From positions 52,927,190 through 52,991,189 of the forward strand of contig CM061244.1 in assembly GCA_030848705.1 (NCBI GenBank): a DNA stretch of 64,000 nt, given 5' to 3'. Of this stretch, positions 46,947 through 56,491 are shown piece after piece. How positions within the stretch are numbered: the first letter of the stretch is position 1; each line of letters begins with the position of its first letter. The notes beneath the pieces are model-generated. The model had not been told where the DNA came from. It saw nothing but the letters and a program-made list of their open reading frames with translations, and did not search any database. The position numbers were made by a program, and so were the translations under genes. This stretch comes from Heracleum sosnowskyi. Taxonomy: Eukaryota > Streptophyta > Magnoliopsida > Apiales > Apiaceae.

Positions 46947-49900
46947 GGAGACAAAAGGAATCTTTGGTACTTGGATAGTGGTTGTTCAAGACACATGACT
47001 GGTGATTCTACCCTGCTCACAGAGTTTCAGGAAAGAGCTGGCCCTTGTATTTCTTTTGGAGATGACAGCAAAGGCTACACAAAGGGATATGGCTTGATTT
47101 CAAAAGAGAATGTCATCATAGATGAGGTTGCATTGGTGGATGGTCTCAAGCACAACTTGCTTAGTATCAGCCAACTTTGTGACAAAGGATTTTTAGTTAC
47201 TTTTTCAAAAGAAGCCTGTGTTGTTTCTAAAGGAGGAAACAACAATGTGGTAATGACTGGATTCAGAAGAGGGAATGTGTACATTGCTGACTTTAGTAGC
47301 ACAAGTTCAGACACCATCACTTGTCTTTTCAGCAAGGCAAGCAAGGATGAAAGTTGGTTATGGCACAAGAAGTTATCCCATCTGAATTTCAAAGTTATGA
47401 ATGATTTGGTGAGGAAAGATCTTGCTAGAGGAATTCCACAGGTGGAGTTCTCCAAGGATGGTTTGTGTGATGCCTGTCAAAAGGGAAAACAGAAGAAGGC
47501 ATCATTCAAAAGTAAGACAGTGTCATCAATTGTCCAGCAGCTTGAATTGCTTCATATGGACCTATTTGGCCCTGTAAATGTTATGTCCATCTCAAAGAAG
47601 AAATACTGTCTTGTGATTGTTGATGATTTTTCTAGATTTACATGGACTTTCTTTTTGCACTCTAAAGATGAGGCAAGTGAAATCATTATCAATCACATCA
47701 AGATGGTAAGCAATCATCCTGATTTCAAAGTAAGAAGGATTAGGAGTGACAATGGGACAGAATTCAAGAATTCAAGCATGAAGGTGTTCTGTGAAGAAAA
47801 TGGTATTTTGCATGAGTTTTCAGCAGCAAGAACACCACAGCAAAATGGTGTAGTTGAAAGGAAAAATAGAACACTTATTGAAGCTGCAAGGACAATGCTA
47901 GATGAATCAAAGTTACCTACATATTTTTGGGCTGAGGCAGTTAACACAGCTTGCTTTACTCAAAATATTTCTTTGATTAATCAGGCCAAAGGAATGACCC
48001 CTTATCAGTTACTCAAAAGAAAGAAGCCACTATTAGATTTTCTTCATGTCTTTGGATGCAAGTGCTTTGTTCTGAGAAATCAAGCTGAGCATTTGGGGAA
48101 ATTTGAAGCAAAGGCAGATGAAGCAATATTTGTGGGATATGCAGCAGGGAAAGCTTACAGAGTCTTTAATCTCAGAATCAACATTGTTATGGAATCTGTA
48201 CATGTTGTTTTTGATGATCTCAAAATACAAGGTCTCTGTGATGAAGGTTTCCATGAAAGTCTCTCTTTTGAGAATGAGGAAGGAGAACAAGTGAATCATG
48301 ATAAGGCTACTGAGAAACAGCCTAAAGTTGTTGTATCTAGCACAGATGAAAGCAGCAGTGAAGATGAAATTGCTGCATTAAGGTTAAAAAGGATAGCAGC
48401 TAGCAGACCAAATGGTCATTTCGTTGACAGTCATGGTGGTGGATTCGTTGACAGTCAGAATGAGCGTTTCGTTGACAGCCAAAACGGTCATACCGTTGAT
48501 AGTCATAGGAATGCTTCTAGAAGTGATCAATTAGGGACAACAAACTCAGGGGGAGTTTCTCAAGGACAAATATCCAATCAAGGCAATCATGATCATGAAG
48601 CTACGTCTTCAAGAGCAAATCTACCTCCCTCAAGGAAATGGACTAAAGATCATCCCTTTGAACTTATTATAGGTGATGTCTCTTCAAAAGTCCAAACTAG
48701 AAGAGCAACTCAAGAAGAATGTCTATATAGTAGCTTTATGTCTCAAGATGAGCCAAAGAAAGTTGAGGATGCACTTCTAGATCCAGATTGGGTTTTAGCC
48801 ATGCAAGAAGAGCTAAACCAATTTGAGAGAAACAATGTTTGGAAGCTGGTGCCCAGGCCTAATGACAGGAGTGTTATAGGCACAAAGTGGGTGTTCAGAA
48901 ACAAGATGGATGAAAATGGCATAGTCACAAGGAACAAAGCTAGATTGGTTGCAAAAGGTTATTCACAGGAAGAAGGAATTGATTTTGATGAAACCTTTGC
49001 TCCTGTTGCAAGACTAGAAGCAATAAGGATTTTCCTAGCCTATGCAGCCCATGCCAATTTCAAAGTCTATCAAATGGATGTGAAGAGTGCTTTTCTGAAT
49101 GGGGAATTGGAAGAGGAGGTGTATGTAAGTCAACCTCCTGGTTTTGAAGATGATGATTTTCCAGACTATGTGTACTTCCTTCTCAAAGCACTCTATGGTT
49201 TGAAACAAGCACCTAGAGCCTGGTATGACACTCTCTCACAGTTCCTCCTTGAGAATCATTTCACTAGAGGTACTGTAGATAAAACTCTTTTTCACAGGGT
49301 TGTAAATGGCTCTACTTTACTTGTTCAAATTTATGTAGATGATATAATCTTTGGGTCTACAGATGTGAAACTTTGTCAAAAGTTTGCCAAGCTTATGCAA
49401 AGTAAATATGAAATGAGCATGATGGGAGAATTAACTTACTTTCTTGGTCTCCAAGTAAAGCAAGTTAATGAAGGCATTTTCATTAGTCAAACAAAATACA
49501 TTCATGATTTATTAAAGAAGTTTAACCTAATGGAATGCTCTCCTGCCAAAACTCCCATGCCTACTGCCACCAAACTTGAATTGAATACTAAGGAAAAATC
49601 TGTGGACATTTCAAGTTACAGAGGCATGGTAGGCTCACTTTTATATTTAACAGCTAGTAGACCTGATATTATGTTTGCTACATGTCTATGTGCTAGATTT
49701 CAGGCTGATCCTAGAGAATCCCATTTAGTTGCTATTAAAAGAATTTTCAGATATCTCAAAGGAACACCAAACCTTGGCATTTGGTATCCTAGAGAATCTG
49801 GTTTTGAACTAATTGGTTATTCAGATGCAGATTTTGCAGGATGTAAAATTGACAGGAAAAGTACAACTGGAACCTGTCAATTCCTAGGAAACAAGCTTGT

Positions 49901-50276
49901 GTCATGGTTCAGCAAGAAACAAAACTCAATTTCTACCTCCACAGCTGAGGCTGAGTATATTGCAGCTGGAAGTTGTTGTGCACAGATTTTATGGATGAAA
50001 AACCAACTACTTGATTATGGATTAAGAGTTGAGAAAATTCCTATCTTCTGTGACAACACTAGTGCCATTGCCATTACTGAGAATCCAGTGCAGCATTCAA
50101 GGACCAAGCACATTGACATCAAGTACCATTTCATTAGAGAACATGTTATGAATGGTACTGTGGAGTTACATTTTGTTCCAAGTGAACAACAACTTGCAGA
50201 CATCTTTACCAAGCCACTTGATGAATCAACATTCTCAAGATTAGTAAGTGAGCTAGGTATGCTAAATTTCTCTTAA
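46947..50276 (+). CDS. pol: Element B Pol (PR, INT, RT, RNase H), intact
   Basis: Second exon by the splice reading; no ATG is needed. An open frame reaches back to 46905. Protease WYLDSGCSRHMTGDS is at the start. Integrase has WHKKLSHLNF, CDACQKGK, then D, D and E at MDLFGPV, IRSDNGTEF and NGVVERKN. The linker holds four FVDS or TVDS repeats encoded by the B word, and CTCAGGGGGAG. RT has YVDDIIFGST and MSMMGELTYFLGLQV. RNase H has DADFAGCKIDRKSTTG, STAEAEYIAAGSCC, FCDNTSAIA, and ends FTKPLDESTFSRLVSELGML. All catalytic residues I can check are present. Functions: cleave the polyprotein, copy RNA into DNA, and integrate it. Confidence 0.95.
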   Translation, partial: GDKRNLWYLDSGCSRHMTGDSTLLTEFQERAGPCISFGDDSKGYTKGYGLISKENVIIDEVALVDGLKHNLLSISQLCDKGFLVTFSKEACVVSKGGNNNVVMTGFRRGNVYIADFSSTSSDTITCLFSKASKDESWLWHKKLSHLNFKVMNDLVRKDLARGIPQVEFSKDGLCDACQKGKQKKASFKSKTVSSIVQQLELLHMDLFGPVNVMSISKKKYCLVIVDDFSRFTWTFFLHSKDEASEIIINHIKMVSNHPDFKVRRIRSDNGTEFKNSSMKVFCEENGILHEFSAARTPQQNGVVERKNRTLIEAARTMLDESKLPTYFWAEAVNTACFTQNISLINQAKGMTPYQLLKRKKPLLDFLHVFGCKCFVLRNQAEHLGKFEAKADEAIFVGYAAGKAYRVFNLRINIVMESVHVVFDDLKIQGLCDEGFHESLSFENEEGEQVNHDKATEKQPKVVVSSTDESSSEDEIAALRLKRIAASRPNGHFVDSHGGGFVDSQNERFVDSQNGHTVDSHRNASRSDQLGTTNSGGVSQGQISNQGNHDHEATSSRANLPPSRKWTKDHPFELIIGDVSSKVQTRRATQEECLYSSFMSQDEPKKVEDALLDPDWVLAMQEELNQFERNNVWKLVPRPNDRSVIGTKWVFRNKMDENGIVTRNKARLVAKGYSQEEGIDFDETFAPVARLEAIRIFLAYAAHANFKVYQMDVKSAFLNGELEEEVYVSQPPGFEDDDFPDYVYFLLKALYGLKQAPRAWYDTLSQFLLENHFTRGTVDKTLFHRVVNGSTLLVQIYVDDIIFGSTDVKLCQKFAKLMQSKYEMSMMGELTYFLGLQVKQVNEGIFISQTKYIHDLLKKFNLMECSPAKTPMPTATKLELNTKEKSVDISSYRGMVGSLLYLTASRPDIMFATCLCARFQADPRESHLVAIKRIFRYLKGTPNLGIWYPRESGFELIGYSDADFAGCKIDRKSTTGTCQFLGNKLVSWFSKKQNSISTSTAEAEYIAAGSCCAQILWMKNQLLDYGLRVEKIPIFCDNTSAIAITENPVQHSRTKHIDIKYHFIREHVMNGTVELHFVPSEQQLADIFTKPLDESTFSRLVSELGMLNFS
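48545..48555 (+). other. Purine tract in the B INT-RT linker
   Basis: CTCAGGGGGAG, encoding NSGG, at the same point as in A. The flanking linker is not conserved. A candidate central polypurine tract for a second plus-strand start. Confidence 0.55.
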
Positions 50277-50818
50277 TTATTTTTTGAGATATTTGCAAGT
50301 TAAAAATGCAGCCAGAAATTTGCTATGTTTTTCTGTGAATGAATTTTCTCAGGAAAAGGTAAAATTTTGTCTAAGTCAAAATTACTATGCCAACGGAATG
50401 CACCATTTCGTTGACAGTCTTAGCAGTTTTCTGGGTGTTTCGTTGATAGCTCTTTTATATCAACGAAACGCAGCTTTATCAACGAAATAAGACGGGACTT
50501 TAACCGCCCAATCCTGATTCGTTGATTTAGCGCTTTTTATCTGAACCGTTGAAATTTGACACGTCTTTTACCACGATCTATGCATACACCCCTGTAAGTA
50601 TAAATCATGGTAATACTTTAAGAGTAACGGTTATATTTTTAAGCCAATCCAGTAATTTACATTTATTATTGGATTCATTTTCTGAGAATTTTTGGGGGAG
50701 TATTTAAGAAATTTTATTTTTATTATTTCTTTTTACCTGTTCTCAAAAATTCCAAAGGCTTTTTCTCTCTTCTTCTCTCTAACAAGCAATTCAGTTCGAA
50801 GCTTTCCTTTAATCAACA
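50277..50818 (+). other. Spacer between B pol and ORF3
   Basis: 540 bp without a gene. Six words of the TTCGTTGA/ATCAACGAAA type lie between 50390 and 50530. TTTTTGGGGGAGTATTTA at 50690-50705 resembles a polypurine tract and is conserved in E (60664-60674, minus strand). A pyrimidine-rich leader follows, rich in CTCTTCTTCTCTCT, before the ORF3 ATG. Confidence 0.65.
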
Positions 50819-53800
50819 ATGGCACCTATAGTCAAGCTTATGTCTGCTGGAGGGTTCATCTATGAGAAGAACAACTCCATCCCTTTTGTTGTCAAGGAAA
50901 ACCCGAACAGTCTGTTCTTCAAAATGATGGATTTCATGAAGAATTGCAAGTTGAGCTATGCAATGTTTCACTCTACACCACTCTACAATGAGATAATCGA
51001 GGAAATTTGGACCTCATGTGAGTATAGTGGAACACACTGCACACTAAAATTCACTCTTCAAGGTAATGAGTACATAGTTAATTCTGATGTTTTGCAAGCA
51101 TGTGTACATATTCCTGATAATAACTGTGATGCTTTGCCTACTAACACTGAAATAACTACCATGTTAAATTCTATAAACTACTCTTTGCCTACTGATAATC
51201 TGGGTAGAATAATTAGGAGAGGTTTGGTTAGAGAATACAGTTATTTAGCTGATGCATTCATTAAGGTCTTTTCTGGAAAGATTAGTAATTTTGATGCATT
51301 AACTAACTCTATGTTAATTCTCCTAACCATGCTTCTAAATGATAGATATCACAACTTTAGCACCCAACTTATGTATGAAATTGGTGCTAAGTTGGGTGAC
51401 AAAGCAAATAGGAAGAAAAATATCTATTATGCTAGGTTTCTGATGATGTTGGCTAACCATGTTAGTCCAGCACCATTAGTTATCTCTAACCCTAATGCCA
51501 GGTTCGAGTGCTTTGTGCAAGAAAAGAGAGTATTGACAGACATACTCAGGCTGAACCACAATGGTGATGTTCCAGTGGTGTATCTGCCAATCATTGAGGT
51601 AACTACTACTATCCCTGTTAGTGTAGCTAACACCTCTACTGTTTTACCTTCCAATGTTGCTATGGAGTCTGTAGCTGTGACCCAACAGGCTCCTACCCTA
51701 GCAACAAAACCAAAATCAAAGAAATCCTCCAAGCCAACCTCAGGTGCTTCTCAAAAGGCACCTGTTGTAAAAACTACCACACAACCTAAGGGGAGTGAGT
51801 CTGGAGTTGTGAGAGGTGAGGGAAGGGGTGAACATCAAAGAAACCCCAAGGATAAGGAAGGACAGGTTAGTGTGTACCAGCCAAGCCCCATTGTGTCTTC
51901 CCAACAAGGCACAATGAGTAACATGGATTTAAGCACAAGTCTAATTGCATCCTCCCAAAAGGATGTGATTATTGAAACAAGCTCTCCTCCTAGAGCACAG
52001 TCCAAAAGGGTAAGGGACACTTCTAGCCCAAAGTCTACATTTTCCCAATACCAAAGGAGAGTGAAGCAAAAGTCCAAGGGTACACAGGGTGCACACACAC
52101 TGGAAGCAACACTTCCAGTTTCTCAAATTCAGTTTGATGTAACCCCTATCATTACTCTGGGGTTACAGTCCCATTCTCTAAACATCAATCTTGAATTATC
52201 TCCATCAAATTCACCAACTCAATCTTTAGATGTGGACATGATCCATACATCTATTCCTGATTCTCCAACTCTAATCTTGGAGAAGCCCCACTCTGAAGCT
52301 GGTGGCCATCACTTGTTAAGTGATTTGTTGGGCCATCAACCAATTTTTCCTGAAGTTGCAAGGGGATCTGTGGACCATTCTTTAAAATCAATCACCACAG
52401 ACTCTACTGTAATTTCTCATTCTCAAAGTGCTTTCTTGACTTCATCAACGAAACAGTCTATTTCGTTGACAAGTGTTTCTCCATCAACGGTATCCATACC
52501 GTTGACAGTTCAAACTACCATTCCGTTGATAGTTCACTCTGCACCTTTAATTGAAAATCAAGTTGTTCCCACAACTAGTGCAGATGATCTAGTGGTAGTT
52601 GAGACACTTCTAGGACTGAGAGGGAGTGAAACTGAGAGGCTGGCTTGCAGCCAGGCAAAAGGAGAGAATGTGAGTGAGAGGCTGGCTATTTCTTCCAGCC
52701 AGGCAAAAGGAGAGATTGAGAGTTCCACCTTAGAAGGTGAAGGTGAGGGTGTGAGAGGTGTGAGCCATGGGGAGCCCATGATGCAAGAACAGAGTGGAGA
52801 GAGAGAAGGGACTACAGGAGAAATAAGGATGGAAGCAGCCATTGCTAATGAGTTAATGGAGGTCAGTGAGGGAGAAAGGGAACTTACTTTCCAAGAGGTT
52901 TATCAGCAAACTCTGGATAGTATTTCCCTGGATCCTGAGACCTTTACTCATCCTGTGTCAGCCTATCAAATTTTGGCTCAACAGGGCAATGTGGAGGCAG
53001 AGAGGTCACTACAACTAATTCACACAACTGCATCAATGCAAAGAGCAAAGGATGCCTTGACCAATCTACCTCCAGGAGCTGAAGCAAGTGGAGACTTTGA
53101 TTTCTCTGATGATGAGGACAGCTATGGTGATAATCTACAGGTGGCCACTACTGCACAGACTGGGACTTCTGTGGTGCCTCCTACACCAAACTGGCTTTCT
53201 CAAGATATGCATGGTAGAAGCAATTTGGATGCTGCTATCACAAGGCAGTACAAAGAAGCATATCTAGCTCATGAGTCTGCAGGACCAAGAGACAAGAAAT
53301 TCTACAAAGCCATAATGGATTCTCTGGAAATTCAAAGGCTACAAATGTTGCAGACAAGGATTGAGGCTACAGAGATCAAGGATTCAATCAGCAACCTTAG
53401 GGCTGCTAATGATAGGAGGCTAGATGAAAAGCTTCCTCCTCTCACTGTGTCCAGGATGAACAGGTTTTTCACTAAAGAACCTGAAGTGGAGTCCTCCTTG
53501 AAGACTCTCTCTTCTAGAGTGGACAAGGTGGAAGCCACTCTATCACAGATGCAAAAGGAACAGGAGAAACAAACACAACTATTGGCCCAGCTAGTGGCAG
53601 CTCAAGGACTCCCAGCCATCTCTTTTGATGATAACAAAAAGGGGGAGAAATCTAAGGAGCTAGACATTCAAATTACCAAGGTTATGGTCCCAGCCATTTC
53701 CCTACCAAAGGAGCCATTAGCAATGGGGGAGCTTGGCAAGCAGCAAAAGGATGGTATTGACCTTATACAAGAAGCTTCTATGAGGATGAGACTTGCAGAA

Positions 53801-55285
53801 CAAATCAAAGAACATTGGTCCAACATAGAAGCAAAGTTCAAGAAGATTACTGAAGATAAGGACTCAAATCCATCAACGGAACAGCCATCAACGAATGCCA
53901 TGGCAATAGCATCAACGGAATGGGAGCCACAGACAAATTCTTTCTATCAACAAGAGCCCCTTCTACATGGAGTCACTCAAGGACCAAGGAAGGAAAAAGG
54001 ACAAACTTCATGCATTAGGGATGTGGAACAAGCTACAATTCAAAGAAGCCTATCTCCCAAGTCCCCTGCTAAACCAAAGGGCAAAAACATAGCAAGGACT
54101 TTCTATCCTGCACCTTATCCAGATGAGCACAAGCTTCTTGGTCTACTCATCACAAAAAGCAAGGAAAGTAATAATTATGAGATAAGGAAGCAAAGGGCAA
54201 TTGTCTACAGGAATGGACAACAAATCTGTGTTTGGGCTGGTCATCCAAACTTTGCTGAAGCCAAGGCTGAGGAATCAGAAAGAGCAGCTATGCAAGCTCT
54301 TGCAGTAGCTCAAGCTCTAGATGAAGAAGAAAGGAAGCAAGAGGAAAGCACTAGAGAGGAAAGGAGTTCAAAGAAGAGCACAAGGCAACCCAAAGAGAGA
54401 GCTAGGAGAAACATAGACTTTGAGAGTGCTGATTCTCAGAGTACTGCATCAGACTCTTCTATACCTATTGCACCTCCAACAATTGCTAATCCAGTTTTTG
54501 AGGGAAAGTTGGCCTGTGATCCTGCACATCCTGTCAATTTTCATGATCAACCAATCATGCCAAAAGAGGAACCAATTGATTTTGATGAGGCATACTTTCC
54601 AAAGTTCCTGTTAGAAAAGGACCAACCAATGAAGACAAAGAAGAGGCCTGTCAAAGCAAAGCCTGTTTTTGTGAGAAAGCCACAATCTCAAAAACCCCCT
54701 TCAAACCCAGAGGACTGCATGTACATTGCTGACATCAGGGAAGAATCCAGTCTACATCTTGACTTAGACAACCTGGTGGAAGTAAGGGGAATTGCAGCTT
54801 CTCAAAAGTTGCCTGAAAGACTAGTGTTCACATTCAAGGGTGGTAGAGAACAAGTGTGGCCTCTCTACAGAATTTTAGGAGAAGACTATCAAACACTACT
54901 CTCAGTGTTTAGATGCTTGAAAAAGGACTTCGGTTTCACCAAAACAGCCAAGTCTGAGGTGGTCTCCAAAATCTGTCAGTTAAAGGCTAGCTGGAACAAG
55001 CCTGAGGCTCTTCCAAGGATACTTAGAGTTCCCTCAACAGGAAAGAAAATCCATCTTCAACCTTATTGGATGATGGAGTTTAAGGACAAGGACAACTGCA
55101 GAAGATTCTTTAGAATGGAAGACCAGCTGGAGAAGGCATCTAATCAAACTCTAAAGCTGATGCAATCCAAGCTTGGTGATCAAGATGAAGAGGAGAAAAT
55201 CTTCTACAGAAGACTACAGGCCCAGATTGAGGAAAACAACTCCAAGAGAGGGAAGAAGACTATGCCACAAAGAAGTCACAGATGA
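50819..55285 (+). CDS. Element B ORF3 (env-position ORF), intact, 1488 codons
   Basis: ATG at 50819. The N-terminal domain (about 1-260) has LVREYSYLADAFIKVFSGKISN and NIYYARFLMMLANHV. A Ser/Thr/Pro-rich linker follows (260-690) with basic patches and five B words, then THPVSAYQIL..GNVEAERSL, a predicted coiled coil (about 850-935) and DDNKKGEK (about 937-944). A Lys/Glu-rich region and a C-terminal domain follow, with RLVFTFKGGREQVWPLY and IHLQPYWMMEFKD..CRRFFRMEDQLEKAS. The last residues are basic. Sirevirus ORFs in this position have been called env-like, but I see no signal peptide, membrane anchor or cleavage site. The gene is kept open in the youngest element, so it probably matters. 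Function unknown. Confidence 0.9.
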   Translation: MAPIVKLMSAGGFIYEKNNSIPFVVKENPNSLFFKMMDFMKNCKLSYAMFHSTPLYNEIIEEIWTSCEYSGTHCTLKFTLQGNEYIVNSDVLQACVHIPDNNCDALPTNTEITTMLNSINYSLPTDNLGRIIRRGLVREYSYLADAFIKVFSGKISNFDALTNSMLILLTMLLNDRYHNFSTQLMYEIGAKLGDKANRKKNIYYARFLMMLANHVSPAPLVISNPNARFECFVQEKRVLTDILRLNHNGDVPVVYLPIIEVTTTIPVSVANTSTVLPSNVAMESVAVTQQAPTLATKPKSKKSSKPTSGASQKAPVVKTTTQPKGSESGVVRGEGRGEHQRNPKDKEGQVSVYQPSPIVSSQQGTMSNMDLSTSLIASSQKDVIIETSSPPRAQSKRVRDTSSPKSTFSQYQRRVKQKSKGTQGAHTLEATLPVSQIQFDVTPIITLGLQSHSLNINLELSPSNSPTQSLDVDMIHTSIPDSPTLILEKPHSEAGGHHLLSDLLGHQPIFPEVARGSVDHSLKSITTDSTVISHSQSAFLTSSTKQSISLTSVSPSTVSIPLTVQTTIPLIVHSAPLIENQVVPTTSADDLVVVETLLGLRGSETERLACSQAKGENVSERLAISSSQAKGEIESSTLEGEGEGVRGVSHGEPMMQEQSGEREGTTGEIRMEAAIANELMEVSEGERELTFQEVYQQTLDSISLDPETFTHPVSAYQILAQQGNVEAERSLQLIHTTASMQRAKDALTNLPPGAEASGDFDFSDDEDSYGDNLQVATTAQTGTSVVPPTPNWLSQDMHGRSNLDAAITRQYKEAYLAHESAGPRDKKFYKAIMDSLEIQRLQMLQTRIEATEIKDSISNLRAANDRRLDEKLPPLTVSRMNRFFTKEPEVESSLKTLSSRVDKVEATLSQMQKEQEKQTQLLAQLVAAQGLPAISFDDNKKGEKSKELDIQITKVMVPAISLPKEPLAMGELGKQQKDGIDLIQEASMRMRLAEQIKEHWSNIEAKFKKITEDKDSNPSTEQPSTNAMAIASTEWEPQTNSFYQQEPLLHGVTQGPRKEKGQTSCIRDVEQATIQRSLSPKSPAKPKGKNIARTFYPAPYPDEHKLLGLLITKSKESNNYEIRKQRAIVYRNGQQICVWAGHPNFAEAKAEESERAAMQALAVAQALDEEERKQEESTREERSSKKSTRQPKERARRNIDFESADSQSTASDSSIPIAPPTIANPVFEGKLACDPAHPVNFHDQPIMPKEEPIDFDEAYFPKFLLEKDQPMKTKKRPVKAKPVFVRKPQSQKPPSNPEDCMYIADIREESSLHLDLDNLVEVRGIAASQKLPERLVFTFKGGREQVWPLYRILGEDYQTLLSVFRCLKKDFGFTKTAKSEVVSKICQLKASWNKPEALPRILRVPSTGKKIHLQPYWMMEFKDKDNCRRFFRMEDQLEKASNQTLKLMQSKLGDQDEEEKIFYRRLQAQIEENNSKRGKKTMPQRSHR

Positions 55286-55460
55286 AACATTTGCTCAGAC
55301 TAAAGGAGCACTTGTGGGCATTAGTCTTGTAAGTCTTATATTTTGCCTATAAAGTTTTGAAGCTTAATACATTTTCTACTTTTGTAATTTATGATGTATC
55401 TGAGTGTTTTTGTTATCATCAAGTCTCTTGATTTATGGCTGTTATTCTATCAGTCATAAA

Positions 55461-55471
55461 TTGGGGGAGAT
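55461..55471 (+). other. Polypurine tract of element B
   Basis: TTGGGGGAGAT against the 3' LTR. Bases 55286-55460 are 3' untranslated sequence without a gene. Confidence 0.9.
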
Positions 55472-56491
55472 TGTTAGGAATATGTTGTTCTTGATGATAA
55501 ACATAAAACACTTAGTAGAATTTGTGTAAAGTCATTTTTGTAACTGTCAACGAAATGGCATGCTTTGCAGCATTCCGTTGACAGGAAGCTCATCAACGAA
55601 ATGAGTGTTGTAGCAATTGCATTGTACAATACTTCTCAGTATGATAGGCATTCTGTTATATGTTTTAGATAGGTTTTCTAAGTCATGTTGACTTAGTACT
55701 AGATAGGCAAAATAGGTTGGTTAATTGTAAATATGTAATGCCTTGTAATTCTGCCTAAGTGAAGACATGTCAACGGTATGAAGACTACTCTGTCAACGGT
55801 ATGGAGTTTACCCATCAACGAAACGAGGGAAACACCATCAACGGAATGAAGAATGAAGCTATCAACGAAACACATCTCCTTGCTATCAACGAATCAATGT
55901 TGCTTTTTGAACAGTTGACAAAGTGATAGTGACAGTTTACTGAACAGATCTAAAAGGAGATATGGAAGTGTACTTTGCATTGGAAGCCATCAAAGTGGAT
56001 ACAGGAAATAAGGAAACATTCCAATTTCCAATAAGGCTCTTGGAAATGATTATAATGAGCATGAAGACAAAAGCAAAGATCTCCAAGGACCATTGGACAA
56101 AAGGAATGAAAAGCAAGCTACTGATGGTTACTACAGTTATTCTTTAGTTTAACCAAACGTAGAATTGTAAACTTGGGATATATAACCAAGTGTAGCAGTT
56201 ACTTTAGAAAAGTAAGAGAAGAAACACAAATAGATTGTATTAGCTATTTTGAGAGCAATTCTTCTCTACAACCTTGTAACTGAGCAGCTGTGTACTTTTG
56301 TATCACAGATTATTTCCGCAATAAAAACACTTCAGTTGGATCATCAAACAATCCAACTGAATTATTTATATCTTGTGTTTTTATTTATTCAGTTCAGTTT
56401 TATTTTATAAAGTGTTTTAGTTTCAAGAAAATATCAAGAATTGTATTCAACCCCCCCTTCTACAATTCTGTTAGGTCATTTGGGAATAACA
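55472..56491 (+). mobile_element. 3' LTR of element B
   Basis: 1020 bp, same as the 5' LTR except for one base I can find (G at about 55562). It ends AATAACA against the AGATT duplication. Confidence 0.95.

Larger units (their letters stand above)
43371..56491 (+). mobile_element. Element B, complete young SIRE-type copia element
   Basis: 13,121 bp with two 1020 bp LTRs (TGTTAGG..AATAACA). I find one difference between them: A at about 43461 against G at 55562. AGATT is duplicated at 43366-43370 and 56492-56496. PBS, gag, pol, ORF3 and polypurine tract are all present and open. It is the only apparently intact full-length element in the window and must be the latest or among the latest insertions. 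It carries more than 30 copies of the word TTCGTTGA/CCGTTGA or its complement. Confidence 0.95.

Noticed and set aside
50819..55285. Calling ORF3 a true envelope gene
   Set aside because: Only the position fits; no signal peptide, membrane span or processing site is visible.
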